DNA of 64,000 bases from Pyropia haitanensis (lineage: Eukaryota; Rhodophyta; Bangiophyceae; Bangiales; Bangiaceae). The stretch spans positions 876,806 to 940,805 of the forward strand of contig SDUX01000009.1 of assembly GCA_008729055.1 (NCBI GenBank). The letters run 5' to 3'. Shown here piece after piece: positions 27,335 through 36,252 of the stretch. Below the pieces are notes generated by a model. It was not told the DNA's origin and ran no database searches. It saw only the letters and a program-made list of their open reading frames with translations. Position numbers and translations under genes: made by a program. Positions within the stretch are counted from its first letter, which is position 1, and each line of letters begins with the position of its first letter.

Positions 27335-30220
27335 ATGGCGTTGGCCTTTGTGAAGGGTGTCTTGCCGACGCTTCTCCCTGGGCCAAACCGACTGAGCAGC
27401 AGCACGTCCGGCTTGCACGCGAACGGAGCTGGCGCGCGGGGACGCTATGCTGTCTCGCGCACGTTGCGGAGCGCCCGTCTTGGTGTGAGGCTGCTCGCTG
27501 CTGCGGCTGAGCCGGGCCAGACGCAACCGGTGCCTGATGACGGCATTCGGTTGTCGCGTGGGGCAGCGGATGGTGCAGGAGTAACGGCCGGCAGCGGCTC
27601 CTCCTTTGACAAGGCGACCGGCGGCGATGCTGCCGTCGAGCGGGCCAAGCGCCTGCAACAGATCCAAGAGGCGCGGCGGCAGCTCAACTCTGACCGGCTG
27701 GAGGCCCTGAGAGGGATGAAAGATGCCGACGAGGAGATCAGGAGCTACTACAAGGACTTCCTGACGGAGGTGGAGCAGCAGATCCAGAGCCTGCGGGAAC
27801 AAGCTCAAGAGCTCTCAGCTCCGCGGGTCATCTCTTTGCGGCAGCTGATGGAGAAGATGGGCTGCTGCCGGCTTGACGGGTCGCCACCAGTGCCCGGCTC
27901 CATCTTCCGTGGTGCCCCTGTAGCCTTCCCGGAAGTGCGTTTCCCGCGCTCTCGTGTGCTGGCTGCAATCTTCCTGCGGATTCGGCGCCAGCTCAAGGAC
28001 GTGCGCCTGGTCTCCTTCCTGTCGGCGTCGTCGGGTGCTGGCAAGACCCAAGTCCTCGCAGACGTGTGGTCCGCCTTGCTGCAAACCCGTTTGGGCACGC
28101 CTCCCGTACCCGGCGAGCCGTTCTTCGAGCTGGACTGGGACCTGTACAACAAGCTGGAGCTGCGGCAGCTGGCGTCTTCCATGGAGGTGTTTGGCATCAC
28201 GTTCAACAATAGCACGGAGTTTTGCGACCGCGAGGCAAAGGCCTGTCAACTGGGCGGGGAGTACCTGTACCTGCCGCTCTACTCCCGCATTATCTGGGGG
28301 GAGCACCAGAACGGGGAGGTCTCGTGGGAGAAGTTCCTGTTGACGATGCACCAGCGGCTGGAGATCGCGGAGGTCGCGGCTGATGGACCAGCCGTGCGGG
28401 AGCGCCTGGACGTACATGCGATTGCGGCGGAGGCGCGCGAGATCTTGGACGGTCGTCGGGCTACGCCGGGGGCGTGTGGCCTTCTTTTGGTGGACGAGCT
28501 GTCGCGGGTGTGCTCCTTTGACGACAGGTATCCGCTCCATGAGGACAAGCGCCTGCTCTCCGGAGCTCTCCGTTCCAAGACCTGCGCACTGCGGGAGACG
28601 GGCACCAAGCAGAAGCCGTTTTTCATCCTTTTTTCATCACTTTCCATGCTCTTCATGGAGGCGGAGAACTCGGCGACGCTCGTCGAAACGACGTCTGGGC
28701 GCACGCTGGTATGCGCTAGCGCCCTTACCCGCCCGCCTACACCCGATGTCCGCGCGTTCTTCCAGCAGCTGCGCACCGTTCCGGGACTCGCCGTCTCGTC
28801 GGCGTCTCCCACCAGTGCCCCTTTGGACCTGGACGCCCTGATTGAGGGCGTCTCATTCCTGTCCGGCGGGCACCCGCGGTCCATGCAGACCATCCTCACG
28901 GAGCTATCTCAACCCAATGTGCGGTACAAGCTGGTGTGGAACCTGTTGGACGTTGCGCTACGGACCATGTCCACGTCATCCTCGTTCAAGGAGATTGAGG
29001 ACACGCTGGTGAAGAGTCCTCTGGTGTGCGCGGTGGCGCTTCTTGGGCACCCTGTGGAGGGGTCCCGTCTTGTCCCTGGGTCTGACGGTGCGGTCCTGAC
29101 GGTGAGGGGCAAGCCCCAGCGGTTTGACGACCTTGTGGCGACCACCACCCTCGTCGACTCGGCAACCCAATTTGGGATGTTCGTGGAGCCAGCCATCGTC
29201 CCGAGCTTCCTCATTAACGCGATTGGCACTCATGCGGCCGCTCGAAGTGTGCAGACCAAGGCCTACCTCGCCAGACGGGAGCTGGACGTGACGGCGGAGC
29301 TCGAGCCGGACTCCAACCCGGTGCTGACGTCCTTGGCCAACATCAGCCAGCTGTTTGCATCGGGGACGGCTGCCAAGGGCTTTGAGATCTTCCACCGCAC
29401 GTGGGAGGTGTCCAGCAGCTTATCCCGCGCATGCATCTCGCAGTCTATGCCCGCTGTGGACGCGGATGCCCCCAACACGTTCACCTTGCGCGAGCGCTAC
29501 CCTGCGACGCAAGGTGTATGCGGGTCGGGCTCTCTGCTGAGTACCGCGCTGGACAAGAATCGTGTGCTACTGGGCTCACGCTCGTTTACGACGATGGCGG
29601 AGCTGCTGGCGTACACACCCGACGAGCTGGTGCAGTACTTGTGGGTGCCGACGTCTTCCAACTTCCCGTCTCTCGATGCCGTGGTCTTCCATGCACGTGC
29701 TGGAGCTGATGTAGGGGGGGAGCTGTCCGACCACGACGTCTACATGACGGCCATCCAGTGCAAGACCAAGGAGCCTACCACAGATGACAAAGGTGTTGAT
29801 CTGAATGCGAAGTTTGTTGAGCCATTCCGCAGGTTGTGCAAGGCGTTCAACAACGACGAGCTGTGGGCGGTGTGGAAGCCGCGCGTTGCGTACGTTGCAG
29901 TCGTTAACCTGCCTGTGAGTGTTGCGCAACCAAAGGAGACGCAAGCGGGGCAGACGCGACCGGAGCAGGTCAAGACCCTCACGCCCGTGCTCGACAGGAA
30001 GGTGCGAGCAGTACGTGGGTCTGCGGCACCCCGAACAAGTCAAGGGGGGTGTGATGGTGCGGATGACGGCAAGATCACCCTTCGAGAGTTCCTCGACGGA
30101 GAAGGCAAGAATACCATCCTGGTCGCTCGGGAGACGATGGACCAGATGTACGGGTCCCTTTTCAGCGACTTGCTTTGGCCTGCCATTGCGCTGGTGGGCG
30201 CGCACCTCTCCACTACATAG
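27335..30220 (+). CDS. P-loop NTPase plus PD-(D/E)XK nuclease protein, Crinkler-RHS type
   Basis: 961 residues, one uninterrupted frame. A coiled-coil region (~95-160, ERAKRLQQIQEARRQLNSDR) is followed by an NTPase: Walker A SSGAGKT (residues 232-238) and Walker B LLVDEL (384-389), then a conserved GGHPRSMQTI element. The C-terminus has a restriction-like nuclease core: D781 in SLDAVVFH and Q808-x-K810 in YMTAIQCKTK. This NTPase plus nuclease order is that of Crinkler/RHS-type proteins, described in oomycetes, chytrids and other eukaryotes and proposed to act in nuclear conflict or pathogen-host interaction. Here the role is unknown; it may be a selfish or defence gene. The usual ubiquitin-like header is not evident; the first ~90 residues are Arg/Ala-rich. 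A small ORF at 27110-27350 could hold a further 5' exon. Confidence 0.75.
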   Translation: MALAFVKGVLPTLLPGPNRLSSSTSGLHANGAGARGRYAVSRTLRSARLGVRLLAAAAEPGQTQPVPDDGIRLSRGAADGAGVTAGSGSSFDKATGGDAAVERAKRLQQIQEARRQLNSDRLEALRGMKDADEEIRSYYKDFLTEVEQQIQSLREQAQELSAPRVISLRQLMEKMGCCRLDGSPPVPGSIFRGAPVAFPEVRFPRSRVLAAIFLRIRRQLKDVRLVSFLSASSGAGKTQVLADVWSALLQTRLGTPPVPGEPFFELDWDLYNKLELRQLASSMEVFGITFNNSTEFCDREAKACQLGGEYLYLPLYSRIIWGEHQNGEVSWEKFLLTMHQRLEIAEVAADGPAVRERLDVHAIAAEAREILDGRRATPGACGLLLVDELSRVCSFDDRYPLHEDKRLLSGALRSKTCALRETGTKQKPFFILFSSLSMLFMEAENSATLVETTSGRTLVCASALTRPPTPDVRAFFQQLRTVPGLAVSSASPTSAPLDLDALIEGVSFLSGGHPRSMQTILTELSQPNVRYKLVWNLLDVALRTMSTSSSFKEIEDTLVKSPLVCAVALLGHPVEGSRLVPGSDGAVLTVRGKPQRFDDLVATTTLVDSATQFGMFVEPAIVPSFLINAIGTHAAARSVQTKAYLARRELDVTAELEPDSNPVLTSLANISQLFASGTAAKGFEIFHRTWEVSSSLSRACISQSMPAVDADAPNTFTLRERYPATQGVCGSGSLLSTALDKNRVLLGSRSFTTMAELLAYTPDELVQYLWVPTSSNFPSLDAVVFHARAGADVGGELSDHDVYMTAIQCKTKEPTTDDKGVDLNAKFVEPFRRLCKAFNNDELWAVWKPRVAYVAVVNLPVSVAQPKETQAGQTRPEQVKTLTPVLDRKVRAVRGSAAPRTSQGGCDGADDGKITLREFLDGEGKNTILVARETMDQMYGSLFSDLLWPAIALVGAHLSTT

Positions 30221-30439
30221 GCGTCGGCAGATTCAGGTGGCTTTGGCGGCTGCCGTGGGTCGGTCTTTGTCTACTAGGCGGGCTTTGAAGTGCTTATCTG
30301 CGTGATAGGCGGCCTCGGATGCCACCTCGGATCCAGAAGACGGGGGGGCTGCTGGGGGGGGGGGCGGGTCCTGTCGCCGCCGCCAGCGGCCGAGCCGCCG
30401 ACGGCGGGGGCGGCACGCCGCGACGGTCCCCCAGCATAC
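30221..30439. other. Spacer after the P-loop nuclease gene
   Basis: No feature recognised apart from a poly-G tract at about 30351-30365. Confidence 0.4.
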
Positions 30440-31521
30440 GGCGGTGTGGGTGGGGCACCCTCCCCTCCCCCCCGCCCCCCCCGCCTGCGGGTGGCTGTGC
30501 TGCGGGGCGATGAGGACGCGCTCGTCAAGTTCACCTCCCACCCCGCGGTGAACCGGGCGCTGGGCGACGCCGCGACCGGCCTCTGGCGCCGGGGCCACGT
30601 GCGGGTGCTTTTTGCGCTGCCGCTTGGGGTGGTTGACGCCGTGCCCCTCTTTGCCACCCCCTTCTCCGTCGAGAGCGTGGAGGAGGGGACAGAGGTGCTG
30701 GTGAGCACCTCTGCCACTGACGCCGCGGCCGTGGACAGCCAGCGCGGGGGGGCGCGGCCGGTGGGGGGGGGTGCCCGTCGTGGCCCTCGCGCCCGGCCGC
30801 GTGCGGCTGCCGGCGTCGGCCGTGCCGCCGCCCCGTGCCGCCACCATCACCTCGTCATCCTAGTTGGGCGGGCTGCCTCTGGGCGGCCGGGGCGGCAGCG
30901 GCGGCGGCGGCGGGAGTGGCGTTTGACTTCCTCCCTGGCGCTGCCGTTGGTGGCCCGTGGGCTGCGCGGCTCCCCCGCCCCCTCCGCCACGCAGCGTGGA
31001 CGCTGCGGCACCTCCGCTGCCGCACCAGCCCCGCGCTGCTGCTGCAAGGGCCCAAGGTGGGGCTGGACGAGGCGCGGTCGGAGGCCCTGGCAGCCCACCG
31101 CGCCCTCCTCCGGTCGACCGTGGCGGTGGCAACGGCCGTCTCCCGGGTGGACGTGCTGCTCCTCCCGCCCGTGGGGATCTCCGCCCTCTGGACGGGGCGG
31201 GATGGGGTGGGGCTGGTTGGGGCCTTCCTCGTCGCCCTCTTTTCGCTGCTGGACGTGCCCGTGGGGATGATGCCCGTGACGCTGGTGGCGGCCACCGCGT
31301 CCGAGCTCTCCCCCGCCTCCTGGGGGGTGGGCCGCGACGGCCGCGGCGGCCGCCCCGGCGCCCTCCACCGGGTGGCATCGCGGGCGGTGGCCGGAGCGGG
31401 GGGGCTTCCGGATGGGGTGCAGGGGGCGGGGCGCCCCTGGCGGGAGAAGGTGGTTGTCCGCGCCATGGCCGAGGTGGGGGCCGCCGTCGCCCACAAGGTG
31501 GGTGCTATAACCGTCAAATAA
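30440..31521 (+). pseudogene. Amidase-signature enzyme, C-terminal part only
   Basis: Resembles the C-terminal half of fatty-acid-amide-hydrolase/GatA-type amidases: LRVAVLRGDEDALVKF with HPAVNRALGDAATGLWRRGH in one frame (to about 30740), then in another frame SRVDVLLLPPVG, LVALFSLLDVPVGMMPVTL and LPDGVQGAGRPWREKVVVRA. The N-terminal Ser-Ser-Lys catalytic region (GGSSGG box) is not found upstream, where the P-loop gene sits, so the gene is truncated and also frame-broken near 30740-30890. The last ten or so codons come from the DIRS terminal repeat that begins at 31488, so the array's left edge lies at the 3' end of this gene. Confidence 0.6.
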
Positions 31522-31566
31522 CAATCATACGAAGGGGTTACAAAGGGGAGGGAGCCGCGTATGCCA

Positions 31567-32607
31567 TCAAGTGGAGTACGGGCGCCGACCCCGCCCGGCC
31601 GAGGCCGGGCAGAGGCGACCGAAAAAACACCGGTCAGAGGGCGACGGGGTGACCAACGCGGAGATGTAGGTCTCGGCCAGGGTCAGCTCCGACGTGTTGG
31701 AGTACTCGGAGATGGCGCCGCGGGGGACCCCCGCCGCGTTGGCCGACGTGGCGCCGCCCTTCTTGAGGGAGTGGCTGGCGTAGCGCGCGCCCAGAGGTGC
31801 GGATACGCCGACGCGTGCCAACCCCTCCCGCAGCCAGGCCGTCAGCGTGGCGCTGGCCTGATTGGGGTGGCAGTCCGAGAAGAGCCGGTCGCCGGGCGCG
31901 GCGTCGGCGGCACGCCGGTCCGTCAGTAGCCGCGCGAGTAGCTGGCGCGGCACGTCCGCGTCGGGGGTGTCCGACCGGGGCAGCTCCCGGGAGATGGGGC
32001 CGTCTACCGCCGCCGTCTTGTGGTAGCGCACGATGAAGCAGGTCCGTCCGTCCGGAGGGAGGTCGACGTCCGCCAGGGTGAACCGGATGAGGTCCTTGGC
32101 GCGGCGCATCCACCAGAAGGCGCAAACGACGGCGGTAAGCCGGTGCCGCATCGCGCGAGGGGAGTAGGTTGCCAGAAGGGCAAGACTCCAGGCGGCGGTC
32201 GACGGCAGCGGAACGACGGCCCGCGAGGGCTGGGGGCGAAGCGCCAGCCCCGCCCGTCGGAAGCCCGACTTGGCCTCGCGGACGCTGTCGGCGTCGCAGG
32301 GGTTGCGGAAGCCAGCCGCGAGATGCCGCTTGCGCACTGCCGCCAACAGAGGCTTGAGGGACACGGCTACGACCGTGCCGCGCCGCCACAGGGAGCCGAT
32401 ATATCGAACAACGGTCGCCGTGCTGGCGGGGAGAGATGGCACGCCGCGGCTCGCGCAGTAGTCGGAGAAGCGGCGCCAATGGCCTTCGTAGCGGTCCGCC
32501 GTGGCGGCCACGACGGACCACGACCGCAGGTAGCGCGCGGCAGCTCCGTCAGCACCGCCGCCGGGGGAGGCACGCGCCAGTGCCGAGCGTTGGCCACGCC
32601 ACCACCG
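31567..32607 (-). CDS. DIRS tyrosine recombinase, copy 1
   Basis: Integrase of the element, joining a circular DNA intermediate to the target. Core sequence: RYLRSWSVVAATADRYEGHW, ARG box FWWMRRAKDLIRFTL, box II ASHSLKKGGATSANAAG, and the nucleophile region LAETYISAL. No ATG lies near the start of homology; the frame is open far upstream, antisense or alternative to RT, so the start given is the approximate onset of conserved sequence. It lies in the -1 frame relative to RT and overlaps its 3' end by about 240 nt, so translation probably uses frameshifting, or a spliced RNA. Confidence 0.85.
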   Translation of the reverse strand, partial: RWWRGQRSALARASPGGGADGAAARYLRSWSVVAATADRYEGHWRRFSDYCASRGVPSLPASTATVVRYIGSLWRRGTVVAVSLKPLLAAVRKRHLAAGFRNPCDADSVREAKSGFRRAGLALRPQPSRAVVPLPSTAAWSLALLATYSPRAMRHRLTAVVCAFWWMRRAKDLIRFTLADVDLPPDGRTCFIVRYHKTAAVDGPISRELPRSDTPDADVPRQLLARLLTDRRAADAAPGDRLFSDCHPNQASATLTAWLREGLARVGVSAPLGARYASHSLKKGGATSANAAGVPRGAISEYSNTSELTLAETYISALVTPSPSDRCFFGRLCPASAGRGRRPYST

Positions 32608-35057
32608 GTTCGCCGCTGGCGTCGGTTGAAGCGTTGTCGGCGTTGGTCGGCTCGCTCGGCTGCCGCCCGTTTTGCTTGGACGAAGGCCGGAGGGTGGCCG
32701 CCTTGCACGAAGCGGAGGACTGCCATGCGCCAGCGCGGAGGGCTGGCCGGCCGGCGGGCTTGACCCGACGAGAAGGGCGCGGTGCGCCCGGGAAGTAGCC
32801 ACGCCTCTGTGGCGTGCGCCAGCGCAGGAGCCCACCACGCTTGGGCCGTCCAGACCGGCAGCACCACGGTCGCTGTTGCCTTGTCCGCCAAGACCTTGGC
32901 GATGACACGCGCGGCCTGGGAGAACGGCGGGTAGATCCAGTTGTTCTCGTTGCCGCCCCACGGCACAGAGAAGGTGTCGACGCCCTCCGTCCCGGGGCCG
33001 TGCCGCTGCGAGTTGAAGCGCGCGCAGCGCGCGTTGAGGGCGGTGGCGAAGCGGTCGACGGTGTGGACTCCGTAGCGGTCTTGGAGCCGCTGGAAGATGG
33101 CGTCGTCCAGACGCCAGTTGTCGCGGTCCCGTTGCCGGGACAGCGCGTCCGCCCACACGTTGGCGACAGAGGCGATCCAGGTCGCATTGATCGTGATGCC
33201 CAGCCGTTGGACAACCTTGTGCAGCCGGCGGAGCTCGGCCATGAGGGCGGCGGACCGGCTCGAGAGGGAGTTGATCACGTGCATGGCGACTTGGTTGTCG
33301 ACTCGCAGGCGCAGGGTGCCGGTACGTCCCGCCATCTGCTTGCCGAAGGCGAGCAAGCAAAACCGCACGGCGCACACCTCCTTGACGTTGATGTGCCAGT
33401 TTTGCTGGGACAGGGTGAAGAACCCCGCCGCTGGGACAGTGTCGCCCCAGTGGCCGCCCCAGCCCCAGGGTGACGCGTCCGTCGTGAGGTAGCCGACCGT
33501 GTCCGCCCACAGCGCCCTTCCGACGCCCGGGTTGGTCCGTAGGTGGGCGAACCAGTGGAGGTCGCGGGCAGCGCCGTGGGAAAGCTTGGTCGAGCCTGTG
33601 CGCTTGCCCTGGCAGTTGTAGAGCCGCCGCAGGTAGAACCTTGCGGACGGCATCGCCAGGGAGCAGGATACCGCGGTTCCAGTGAAGCGGCACAGGGCTT
33701 TGGCCGAGACGACGCGGGCGTTGGCGCCCGACGCCGTGAGCAGAGCCTTTGCCAGGCGCACGATCTTGTCCAACCGCTCCTTGGGTAGAAACAGGAGCCG
33801 CCGGCGCGTGTCGACCAGAAAGCCGAGGAGTGGAAGCTTGGTTGTGCCGACGCTGACGCCCTTGGTCGGGTGGACGTGGATCCCCAGCGTCTTGAACAGG
33901 TCCAGGATCGCCACCCTGCCGACGGTCGCGGACGCCGCCGTCGAAGGGCGGATGCCGCAGCCCGTCGCCGCAAAGTCGTCCACGTACGCCATAACAGTGT
34001 AGCCCTTGTTCCGTAGGGCGGCGACGACGGGACGTAGCACCTTGGTCCATGCCCAAGGGGAGAGACGCATGCCGAATGGCAGCACGCGCGGCTCGTACAC
34101 GACGCCGTCGACGATGAAGCGGAAGTACTTGCGGTGGGCCGGCCACAGGCGTATGTGGTAGAAGGCGTCCTTGACGTCCCACGACACCAGATGCTCGTCG
34201 GGGAGCAGCGTGGAGAGGAAGTTGGCCAGGCGCTGGTACTTGAACTTGCGTTCGGCGATGAACCGGTTGATCTGTCTCAGGTCCACCACCAGCCGGTCCT
34301 TGGGCCCGTGGACGACAAACGTCGGGGACACCCACAGCGAGCCCGCGCCTGCCGCTATGCTTAGACGGCGGGCATAGCCGGCGGCCACCCAGCGCTTGGC
34401 CTCGTTGGTGCTCCAAAGCTGCTCGACGCTGGGCATGGGATACCCCTTGGACCGCGTGGGCGGAGGGAGGGAGACCCAAGGGATCCGCAGACCAAAGAGG
34501 ATGGTCCGCAAAACCCAACCGGTCGCCCCCATGGCCGCCCATGCGGCCGCCGAGAGCCGCAGCGTGGAGAAGGGCGAGGCGGCCGCCGCCGCCTCGTCCT
34601 CTGCCGCCACGCGGGCCTCGTGCCGGCGCTGCCTCTTGGTAGGGCGGCGTCGGCGGCTGCGTGCCTTGGTCGCTGCCACGCCCCCCGGCACGCGAGGGGG
34701 CGGGCCCGACCCCCGAGAAGGGCGGGGGGTCGGCGAGGCCCAGCCGGGTGGCTTAACGGCGCCGCTTGGGGCCGTCCCCCTTGCCCGGCTTGTCGGGCGG
34801 CTTGGGGTTGTCGGCGCGGATGCCCGCGGCGTGGCGGGTGCCGTGGCGTCTGGCGGCTTGCTTGACGAAGCTCTCCGTCTGGGCGTTCTGGAGGAAGTCC
34901 CAGGCGGGGCAGTAGACGCCGTCGTCCGCGTTGTCGAAGACCAACGCTCGGAGAGTCTCCGAAGCAGGTCCATCGTGGGTGGCGAGAGAGATGACCTTGT
35001 ACCGGGCCGAGGTGAGGGAGAAGAGCTGATGGAGCCACAACCGCGTCTCGCGGTCAA
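32367..35057 (-). CDS. DIRS reverse transcriptase/RNase H, copy 1
   Basis: 896 residues. RT palm with KDRLVVDLRQINRFIAERKF, LVSWDVKDAFYHIRLWPAH, PFGMRLSPWAWTKV and the active site YVDD (residues 358-361). RNase H follows, with LTTDASPWGWGG, NVKEVCAVRFC, LRVDNQVAMHV and NVWADALSRQRDRDNW. Copies the element RNA into DNA. Starts within the 3' part of gag in a +1 frame. The protein is identical in all three copies. The Ser/Arg/Pro-rich N-terminal ~150 residues overlap gag and may not be translated as such. Confidence 0.92.
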   Translation of the reverse strand: MTARRGCGSISSSPSPRPGTRSSLSPPTMDLLRRLSERWSSTTRTTASTAPPGTSSRTPRRRASSSKPPDATAPATPRASAPTTPSRPTSRARGTAPSGAVKPPGWASPTPRPSRGSGPPPRVPGGVAATKARSRRRRPTKRQRRHEARVAAEDEAAAAASPFSTLRLSAAAWAAMGATGWVLRTILFGLRIPWVSLPPPTRSKGYPMPSVEQLWSTNEAKRWVAAGYARRLSIAAGAGSLWVSPTFVVHGPKDRLVVDLRQINRFIAERKFKYQRLANFLSTLLPDEHLVSWDVKDAFYHIRLWPAHRKYFRFIVDGVVYEPRVLPFGMRLSPWAWTKVLRPVVAALRNKGYTVMAYVDDFAATGCGIRPSTAASATVGRVAILDLFKTLGIHVHPTKGVSVGTTKLPLLGFLVDTRRRLLFLPKERLDKIVRLAKALLTASGANARVVSAKALCRFTGTAVSCSLAMPSARFYLRRLYNCQGKRTGSTKLSHGAARDLHWFAHLRTNPGVGRALWADTVGYLTTDASPWGWGGHWGDTVPAAGFFTLSQQNWHINVKEVCAVRFCLLAFGKQMAGRTGTLRLRVDNQVAMHVINSLSSRSAALMAELRRLHKVVQRLGITINATWIASVANVWADALSRQRDRDNWRLDDAIFQRLQDRYGVHTVDRFATALNARCARFNSQRHGPGTEGVDTFSVPWGGNENNWIYPPFSQAARVIAKVLADKATATVVLPVWTAQAWWAPALAHATEAWLLPGRTAPFSSGQARRPASPPRWRMAVLRFVQGGHPPAFVQAKRAAAERADQRRQRFNRRQRRTGGGVANARHWRVPPPAAVLTELPRATCGRGPSWPPRRTATKAIGAASPTTARAAACHLSPPARRPLFDISAPCGGAARS

Positions 35058-35840
35058 AGCTGCTTACCTTCTTGCCCGCCTCCTCGCGCTCGAGCTCCTT
35101 GGAGAGGATGCGGTTGTGCAGCGCCTGGACCCAAGCACACACGTTGTACACGAACTCGAGCTCATGCGCCGCCTTGCCGTGCACCTTGGCCTGCACGCGC
35201 GCGTAGCGCGTGTCGCCGACGACGTCAAACGGCGCCGGGCGACGCAGCAGCGGGCTGCCGCCAGGCGGGACGTAAAACCCACGGATCACGGGGCGCGCCG
35301 CCTGCACCCGGGAGACCTCCCTAGGGTGGAAGGGGCTGCGGTACACGTTGGCCTTGCCGTCGTACTCGTCGTCCTCGTCGTCGTCACTGTAGTCGTCGTC
35401 GGAGTCGTCACCGGGCGGGGGCGGATCGTCGTCCTTGCCGCCACCTCTGCGGCGGCCGTCGTCGTTGTCGTCGTCGTCCTTGTCGCCGCCGTCGCCGTCG
35501 CCGCCTCCGTCGTTGTCCTCGTCGTTGTTGTCCTCGTTGTCGTTGGCAGGGGGAGGTCTTGGGCGTCGTCACGGCCCGCCGCGGCACCACCGCCGCCAGC
35601 CGCGCCGGCGCCACCACCCCGGCGTCCACGACCACCACCCGCTACTTGGCGGACGTGGGGGAGTACAGACGACAGGCTCAGAAAGAGGGCCGCCCAAAGG
35701 GTGGAGCCGATGGCTCCAGAGTTAACCGTCGCCGCCGAGGCGGGGCCGGAGCGGCAGGGCAGGATGCCCAACAAGCCGCTTCCCACAAGGGGAGCTGCCG
35801 CCGAGAGCGACGACATGAGTCGGGGCCGCGTCGTGCCCAC
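34753..35840 (-). pseudogene. DIRS gag-like ORF, copy 1, frameshifted
   Basis: Same gene as the 362-residue ORF of copies 2 and 3, but one G is missing in the run at 35547-35551, so the N-terminal part (from 35840) goes out of frame before the acidic tract. The C-terminal 197 residues remain open from a Met at 35346. Confidence 0.8.
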
Positions 35841-36112
35841 CGATGACCGGTAGACGCTGCTTTTCCGCGGAATGCGGAAAAACAGCGGACGTGCCGGACC
35901 CGGCGGTCAAGGAGGAAGACGCGGCGGCGTCGCCTCTTATGGCGTCGGGCGGGGGGAAGGGCGTGCGGACCCGCTGCGGTGTGGCGACCGCGGCGGCGAC
36001 GGCAGGACCCTCGGTGCCCAAGCCTGTGGCTGTGGGGCAACGCCCATCCCCCCTCGGTGCTGCTTGCGCAAGCGCCGCCGGCTCAGGGGGATCTGAGATC
36101 GCCCCCTGGAAC

Positions 36113-36129
36113 GGACGGTCGGACCGTCC
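36113..36129. repeat. 17-bp palindrome in the DIRS 5' leader
   Basis: GGACGGTC-G-GACCGTCC, with a second palindrome GCTTGCGCAAGC at 36062-36073 and a CAGGGGGATCT/AGATCGCCCCCTG near-palindrome between them. All recur in copies 2 and 3. They lie 5' of gag in the sense direction and may be RNA structures or recombinase sites. Confidence 0.7.
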
Positions 36130-36252
36130 GCGCCATAAGTCTTTAGTTTCTCCGCCAAAAACAAGTACGGCGCCGCCCACAAGGTGGGTGCTATAACCGT
36201 CAAATAACAATCATACGAAGGGGTTACAAAGGGGAGGGAGCCGCGTATGCCA

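Larger units (their letters stand above)
31488..36173 (-). mobile_element. DIRS-like retrotransposon, copy 1 (4686 bp)
   Basis: First unit of a head-to-tail array of three. Minus-strand order gag, RT/RNase H, tyrosine recombinase. It begins at the 52-bp terminal repeat (CGCCCACAAGGTGGGTGCTA and onward). One base shorter than copies 2 and 3: G5 instead of G6 at 35547-35551, which breaks gag. No DDE integrase, protease or LTR is present, as in the DIRS order. Confidence 0.9.

Noticed and set aside
32608..34542. N-terminal extension of the DIRS recombinase frame (to 991 codons)
   Set aside because: It overlaps the RT domain in another frame and has only Arg/Pro/Gly-rich shadow sequence; the same applies to copies 2 and 3.
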